Source of the DNA: Acidobacteriota bacterium
Lineage (GTDB): Bacteria > Acidobacteriota > Vicinamibacteria > Vicinamibacterales > JAKQTR01
DNA length: 64,000 bases
Assembly (NCBI GenBank): GCA_026393755.1
Contig: JAPKZO010000040.1
Span: 295,968-359,967, forward strand
Direction of reading: 5' to 3'
Positions 59,507 through 64,000 of this stretch are shown here, one piece after another. The position numbers and the translations under genes are program-made. The notes under the pieces were generated by a model. It had not been told where the DNA came from, did not search any database, and worked only from the letters and a program-made list of their open reading frames with translations. How positions within the stretch are numbered: position 1 is the stretch's first letter; each line of letters opens with the position of its first letter.

Positions 59507-62500
59507 ATGACCACCGATACGAGCGAGAAGGGCCTCGAAACTCTCATCATGCGCCACATGACCGGCACGGATGGCCTTCCAGTCACTGCGTCGGATGTCG
59601 TGGCCGAGACACCTTCGCCCTACGGCGGCACTGGCTACCTGGCGGGTCAACCCACGGACTTCGACCGCAGCCACGCTCTGGACGTGGTGCAACTCTTCGA
59701 GTTCCTGCGCGCCACGCAACTCAGTGCCTTCAAGAAGCTGTCATTAGCCGGCGCCGATAACCCGAATGACATCAACCGACTCAAGTTCCTCGCTCGCGTC
59801 TCCTCCGAGATTGGCAAGCGCGGCGTCATCAACATCCTGCGCAAAGGCGTGGATCACGGGCCGGTTCATGTCGACCTCTTTTATGGCACGCCGTCGGAAG
59901 GCAACGAGAAGGCAGCGGCGCTCCACGCCCAGAACCGCTTCTCGGTCACGCGGCAGCTCGCCTACTCCACCGACCAGACGCGCCGCGCGCTCGATCTGTG
60001 TGTGTTCATCAACGGCCTGCCGATCGCCACCTTCGAGCTGAAGAATAGCCTCACCAAGCAAACGGTTGAAGATGCGGTCGAGCAGTACCGCCGCGACCGC
60101 GACCCGCGCGAAAAGCTCTTCGAGTTCGGCCGCTGCGTGGTCCACTTGGCCGTGGACGACAGCGAGGTGCGAATGTGCCCCGAGCTCAAGGGCAAGGCCT
60201 CGTGGTTTCTGCCGTTCAACAAGGGCTGCAACGACGGCGCCGGCAATCCGCCCAACCCGCTCGGCCTCAAGACCAGCTACCTCTGGATGAATGTCCTCAC
60301 GCCTACGGGCCTGACCGATATCCTCGAGAACTACGCCCAGATCGTGGAGACCAAGAACTACAAGACGGGCAGGAAGACACGCAGCCAGGTCTTCCCGCGC
60401 TACCACCAACTCGATGTCGTGCGGGAGGCTTTGGCTGACGTGCGAATGGAGGGCGCTGGTAAACGCTACCTCATCCAGCACTCAGCCGGCAGCGGTAAGT
60501 CGAATTCGATTGCCTGGCTTGCGCATCAACTTGTCGGCGTCAAACGCAACGGCATAGAAGTGTTCGATTCGGTGATTGTCGTCACCGACAGGCGCATCCT
60601 CGACGATCAGATCCAACGGACCATCAAACAGTTCATGCAGGTCGGTGCCACGGTGGGCCACGCCGAGCATTCAGGCGATCTCCGCAAGTTCATCGAGCAA
60701 CGCAAGAAGATCATCGTCTCGACGGTGCAGAAGTTCCCCTTCATCCTCGACGAAATCGCCACTGAGGCCGGAAAGACCTTCGCCATCGTCATCGATGAGG
60801 CGCATTCGAGCCAGGGCGGCAAGACGACGGCAGCCATGAGCAAGGCGCTGGGCGACGCGACCGAGGAGGAGCGGGCGGAGGCGGATCCCGAAGACGCGGT
60901 GAACGACGCGCTCGAGCAGCGCATGGCGGCCCGCAAGATGCTGACCAACGCCAGTTACTTCGCCTTTACCGCCACGCCAAAGAACAAGACGCTGGAGATG
61001 TTCGGTGAGGCGCTGCCGCCGGATGGGGACGGCAAGGTCAAGCACCGGCCGTTTCACAGCTATACGATGAAGCAGGCGGTCGAGGAGCGATTCATCCTTG
61101 ACGTGCTTAAGTGCTACACACCGGTCGAGAGTTACTACAAGCTCGTCAAGAAGGTCGAGGACGATCCGGAATTCGACGCGAAGAAAGCCAACAAGAAGCT
61201 CCGCAGGTACGTCGAGAGCCACGACCACGCGATCCGGCGCAAGGCGGAGATCATGGGTGACCATTTCCACGATCACGTGCTGGCGGCCGGCAAGATTGGC
61301 GGGCAGGCGCGAGCGATGGTGGTGACGAGCGGTGTCGAGCGCGCGATCCAGTACTTCCACGCGTTCAAGACCTATCTTGAGGAGCGAAAGAGCCCACACA
61401 GGGCCATCGTCGCCTTTTCTGGCGAGTACGAGTACGCCGGGGCCAAGGTCAGCGAGTCGTCGCTGAACGGTTTTCCGAGTCGCGAGATAGCGGAGAAGAT
61501 CCAGACCGACCCCTACCGTTTCCTGGTTTGCGCCGAGAAGTTCCAGACCGGTTACGACGAGCCTCTATTGCACACGATGTACGTGGACAAGCCGCTCGCC
61601 GGCATCCAGGCCGTCCAGACGCTCTCGCGCCTCAACCGCGCGCATCCGCAGAAGCACGACTGCTTCGTCCTCGACTTCCAGAACAATGCCGAGACGATTA
61701 CGTTTGCGTTCCAGGACTACTACCGCACGACGCTGCTCAGCGAGGAGACGGACCCCAACAAGCTGCACGACCTGAAGGCGGCGCTGGACAGCGCCCAGGT
61801 GTATTCGGCGGAGCACGTGCAGCAGTTGGTGGAGTTGTTCCTCGGGGGAGCAGAACGGGACAGGCTCGATCCGATTCTTGACGCGTGTGTCGCCGTTTAC
61901 AAGGTGCGACTGGACGAGGACCAGCAGGTGGAATTCAAGGGCAAGGCAAAGGCCTTTTGCCGCACGTATGACTTTCTGGCCTCGGTCATGCCTTATTCAA
62001 ATAGCGCATGGGAGAAGCTCTCGATCCTGCTCAATCTGCTCACTCCCAAGCTGCCCGCGCCGAAGGAGGAGGATCTCTCCAGGGGTATTCTCGAAGCGAT
62101 CAACATGGACAGTTACCGCGTTGAGAAGAAGGAGGTCATGAAGATCGCATTGGCGGATGATGATGCCGAGATCGACCCAGTGCCAGCGGATGCTGGCGGC
62201 CACAAGCCCCAGCCAGAGTTGGACCGGCTGAGTCGTATCCTCGAATCGTTCAACCAACAGTTCGGCACCCTCTTCACGGATGCCGATCGGGTCGCCCGCC
62301 GGATCCGCGACGACATCGCACCCAAAGTGGCTGCCGACCAGGCCTATCAGAACGCCAAGGAAAACACGCCACACACGGCGCGGATGGCCCACGATCAGGC
62401 ACTGGGCAGGGTTATGCAGCTCTTGCTCAAGGACGACACACAGGTCTATAAGCAGTTTGTCGAGAACGAGTCCTTCCGCCGGTTTGTAGGCGATATGGTG

Positions 62501-62521
62501 TACGCCATCACCAGCCCATGA
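59507..62521 (+). CDS. hsdR: Type I restriction-modification system, restriction (R) subunit
   Basis: A 1004-residue ATP-dependent translocase/nuclease. The N-terminal nuclease domain has D163 (LDLCVFING) and E177-x-K179 (FELKNSLTKQ). The motor domains have Walker A HSAGSGKS (325-332), DEAH at 430-433 (VIDEAHSSQGG), TATP in FAFTATPKNKTLEMFG, and motif VI-like QTLSRLNRAHPQK. The C-terminal helical region docks on the HsdM-HsdS core. All key residues are intact, so the locus looks functional. ATG 59507 has GGAA upstream; the 243-nt gap from hsdS suggests its own regulation, which would let methylation precede restriction. Confidence 0.95.
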   Translation: MTTDTSEKGLETLIMRHMTGTDGLPVTASDVVAETPSPYGGTGYLAGQPTDFDRSHALDVVQLFEFLRATQLSAFKKLSLAGADNPNDINRLKFLARVSSEIGKRGVINILRKGVDHGPVHVDLFYGTPSEGNEKAAALHAQNRFSVTRQLAYSTDQTRRALDLCVFINGLPIATFELKNSLTKQTVEDAVEQYRRDRDPREKLFEFGRCVVHLAVDDSEVRMCPELKGKASWFLPFNKGCNDGAGNPPNPLGLKTSYLWMNVLTPTGLTDILENYAQIVETKNYKTGRKTRSQVFPRYHQLDVVREALADVRMEGAGKRYLIQHSAGSGKSNSIAWLAHQLVGVKRNGIEVFDSVIVVTDRRILDDQIQRTIKQFMQVGATVGHAEHSGDLRKFIEQRKKIIVSTVQKFPFILDEIATEAGKTFAIVIDEAHSSQGGKTTAAMSKALGDATEEERAEADPEDAVNDALEQRMAARKMLTNASYFAFTATPKNKTLEMFGEALPPDGDGKVKHRPFHSYTMKQAVEERFILDVLKCYTPVESYYKLVKKVEDDPEFDAKKANKKLRRYVESHDHAIRRKAEIMGDHFHDHVLAAGKIGGQARAMVVTSGVERAIQYFHAFKTYLEERKSPHRAIVAFSGEYEYAGAKVSESSLNGFPSREIAEKIQTDPYRFLVCAEKFQTGYDEPLLHTMYVDKPLAGIQAVQTLSRLNRAHPQKHDCFVLDFQNNAETITFAFQDYYRTTLLSEETDPNKLHDLKAALDSAQVYSAEHVQQLVELFLGGAERDRLDPILDACVAVYKVRLDEDQQVEFKGKAKAFCRTYDFLASVMPYSNSAWEKLSILLNLLTPKLPAPKEEDLSRGILEAINMDSYRVEKKEVMKIALADDDAEIDPVPADAGGHKPQPELDRLSRILESFNQQFGTLFTDADRVARRIRDDIAPKVAADQAYQNAKENTPHTARMAHDQALGRVMQLLLKDDTQVYKQFVENESFRRFVGDMVYAITSP

Positions 62522-62560
62522 CCGTGAGAGAAAGGCCAAGGCCTTCTGTGTGGCGCGGCC

Positions 62561-63586
62561 TCAGGACGACCTGTCGTCCGACACACGGACGAGCAACTTG
62601 CCGGTGTTCCCGCCCGCAAAGAGCCGATTGATCGCGATCGGGGCGTGCTCGAGGCCGTCGACGATGTCGGTGCGGTAGCGCAACAACCCCTGGGACATCC
62701 ACTTGCCGAGCGCGGCGAACGCCTCCGGGAACCGGGCCGCGTAGTCGAGGATGATGAAGCCCTCGATCCGGGCGCGTTTGATGAGCACGTTGCCGATAAA
62801 GCGGGGTCCGGGTGGCGGGATGGACTCGTTGTACTGGGAGATGAGGCCGCAAAGCACGATCCGCGCGCGCTCGTTGATGAGGGCCAGCACGGCATCGAGA
62901 ATGTCGCCTCCGACATTCTCGAAGTGCACGTCGATGCCTCCGGGGCAGTGCTGCCGCAGCCGCCTGAGGACGGGTTCGCGCTTGTAGTTGATCGCCGCGT
63001 CGAAGCCGAGCTCGCCGGTCAGCCAGGCGCACTTCTCGTCACTGCCCGCGATGCCCACGACGCGGCACTCGAGGATCCTGCCAATCTGACCGACAAGCGA
63101 GCCCACCGCGCCCGCCGCACCGGACACGACAATCGTCTCGCCCTTCTTCGGCCGGCCGATATCGAGCAGACCGAAATACGCTGTCGCCCCGATGTAGCTG
63201 AAGACCGCCGGGTAGGCGTCGAGCGGAATCCCTGGCTGCCGCTCGAACCGGCTGACCGCGGCTCCGTCGATCACGCTGTAGACCTGCCAGCCGAGCATGC
63301 CCTGCACGTAGTCGCCTGCCCTGAGCGCCGCGTGACGCGACGCCTCCACGACGCCAAGCCCAAAGCCGCGCATGACACTGCCAAGCGGAATCGGCGGCAG
63401 ATAGGTTGCGGTGGCGTTGGCCCAACCGCGGTTGGTCGGATCGAGCGACAGGTACACGACGCGCACGAGCACCTGGCCATCCGCCAGATCCGGCAGCGGA
63501 TCTTCGGCCCACTGGAAATCCTCTGGCTTGAACACGCCTCGCGGCCGGGCGGCCAGCTTCCACGCGCGATTGGTCATGGTCCCCAT
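62561..63586 (-). CDS. Zinc-independent MDR-family NADP-dependent oxidoreductase
   Basis: A 341-residue medium-chain reductase of the leukotriene-B4-dehydrogenase/CurA-like class. The N-terminal GroES-like domain has VRVVYLSLDPTNRGW (the usual S-L-D-P-x-x-R/RGW) and GSVMRGFGLGVVEAS. The nucleotide-binding motif is VSGAAGAVGSLVGQIG, with IAGSDEKCAWLTGELGFD after it. DVHFENVGGDILDAVL is diagnostic. These enzymes reduce double bonds of enones using NADPH. ATG 63586 and 63577 are both possible; the second has GGGG just upstream. It lies 6 nt after the MFS gene and is probably cotranscribed. Confidence 0.9.
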   Translation of the reverse strand: MGTMTNRAWKLAARPRGVFKPEDFQWAEDPLPDLADGQVLVRVVYLSLDPTNRGWANATATYLPPIPLGSVMRGFGLGVVEASRHAALRAGDYVQGMLGWQVYSVIDGAAVSRFERQPGIPLDAYPAVFSYIGATAYFGLLDIGRPKKGETIVVSGAAGAVGSLVGQIGRILECRVVGIAGSDEKCAWLTGELGFDAAINYKREPVLRRLRQHCPGGIDVHFENVGGDILDAVLALINERARIVLCGLISQYNESIPPPGPRFIGNVLIKRARIEGFIILDYAARFPEAFAALGKWMSQGLLRYRTDIVDGLEHAPIAINRLFAGGNTGKLLVRVSDDRSS

Positions 63587-63592
63587 GGTCTG

Positions 63593-64000
63593 TTAGGCCT
63601 TGATCGTCTCGAGGCCGTGGGCGTGCGGGCCGGTCTCGCTGCGGCGCAACAGGAACGCAAACAGCAGCGCCGCGAACCCCAGGCCCGAGAACGCCCAGAC
63701 CATGCCGGCATGGTAGCCCGCGGGATTGGCCGCGCCGGCTTTGGCCGAGTCGTTGAGCGCCCCCACTGCCAGATTGAATCCGAACAACCCGATGTTCTGG
63801 ATCATGGTCATCAGGCCGTACGCGGTGCCCAGCCTGCGCTCCTCAACCACGTATGCGACCGAAGGCCACATCACCGCGGGTATCAACGAGAACGCGATCC
63901 CCATCATCGCCATCGGCACGTAGAGGGAAATCCCTGTGTAGCCGATGATCGCGTACACCGGGATCAAGAGCGCGGCCCCCAGGAACATCAGCGAGGCCCG
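63593..64000 (-). CDS. MFS transporter, C-terminal part (gene runs off the right edge)
   Basis: The frame is open from the window edge to the stop at 63593, giving about 135 codons. Four hydrophobic helices are visible. VMWPSVAYVVEERRLGTAYGLMTMIQNIGLFGFNLAVG (cited in parts: PAVMWPSVAYVV and GTAYGLMTMIQNIG) is the C-terminal-half helix-10/11 region of major facilitator proteins. The ATG at 63988 is internal, not a start, because the open frame and family length continue beyond the window. The substrate is unknown. The final residues (HAHGLETIKA) are hydrophilic. Confidence 0.8.
   Translation of the reverse strand, partial: RASLMFLGAALLIPVYAIIGYTGISLYVPMAMMGIAFSLIPAVMWPSVAYVVEERRLGTAYGLMTMIQNIGLFGFNLAVGALNDSAKAGAANPAGYHAGMVWAFSGLGFAALLFAFLLRRSETGPHAHGLETIKA

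Overview
This 64 kb window comes from a GC-rich, Gram-negative-type bacterial chromosome. The mix of secreted S9, M14 and M48 peptidases, secreted amidohydrolases, a patatin/beta-barrel secretion protein, DUF1343, DUF362 and a large alternative chemotaxis cluster resembles Acidobacteriota (Vicinamibacteria-like). That placement is an inference from gene content; no rRNA marker is present. Coding density is very high and no stretch over 300 nt lacks a gene or gene remnant.

Layout. 0-15 kb: the N-terminal part of a secreted S9 peptidase, an orphan peptide-binding protein, a Tat-type class V aminotransferase, a DinB-like protein, an M24 peptidase remnant, a secreted M14-family protein with altered zinc-site residues, an NfeD/stomatin pair, two secreted amidohydrolases and a GAF-GAF-GGDEF protein. 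14.2-17.4 kb: a VirJ/AcvB-type hydrolase divergent from a DedA/aminoacyl-phosphatidylglycerol synthase fusion. 17.5-23.4 kb: a minus-strand run aroH-tyrA-CHASE2 adenylate cyclase-M48 protease-MscS/cNMP channel. 23.6-30.3 kb: GcvT, a CaCA antiporter, a sodium:solute symporter, a uroporphyrinogen-decarboxylase-family protein and a CDF transporter. 30.4-32.7 kb: a YdjI-like SPFH protein and a YdjG-like zinc-ribbon membrane protein.

32.7-46.4 kb: a long minus-strand signalling cluster. A PAS histidine kinase and LuxR-type regulator are followed by a 49-codon basic ORF, CheW, CheR-TPR, a second CheW, an MCP, CheA-REC, CheB and a REC-PAS-PAS-kinase-REC hybrid. The order resembles Wsp-type chemosensory systems, but a hybrid kinase replaces the diguanylate-cyclase output. 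Then come tRNA-Asp(GTC) and tRNA-Val(TAC), a DUF3592 protein, a type Vd patatin, a NamZ/DUF1343 protein, a POT-like transporter and a DUF362 protein.

54.0-62.5 kb: a type I restriction-modification locus in the order hsdM, DUF1016 (YhcG) PD-(D/E)xK nuclease, uncertain ORF, hsdS, hsdR. The window ends with an MDR oxidoreductase and a partial MFS transporter.

The most interesting units are the predicted lipid aminoacylation/de-aminoacylation pair at 14.2-17.4 kb, with an unusual flippase-like/synthase fusion, and the cyclase-protease-cyclic-nucleotide-channel operon at 17.5-22.1 kb, which reads as a self-contained envelope-sensing circuit.
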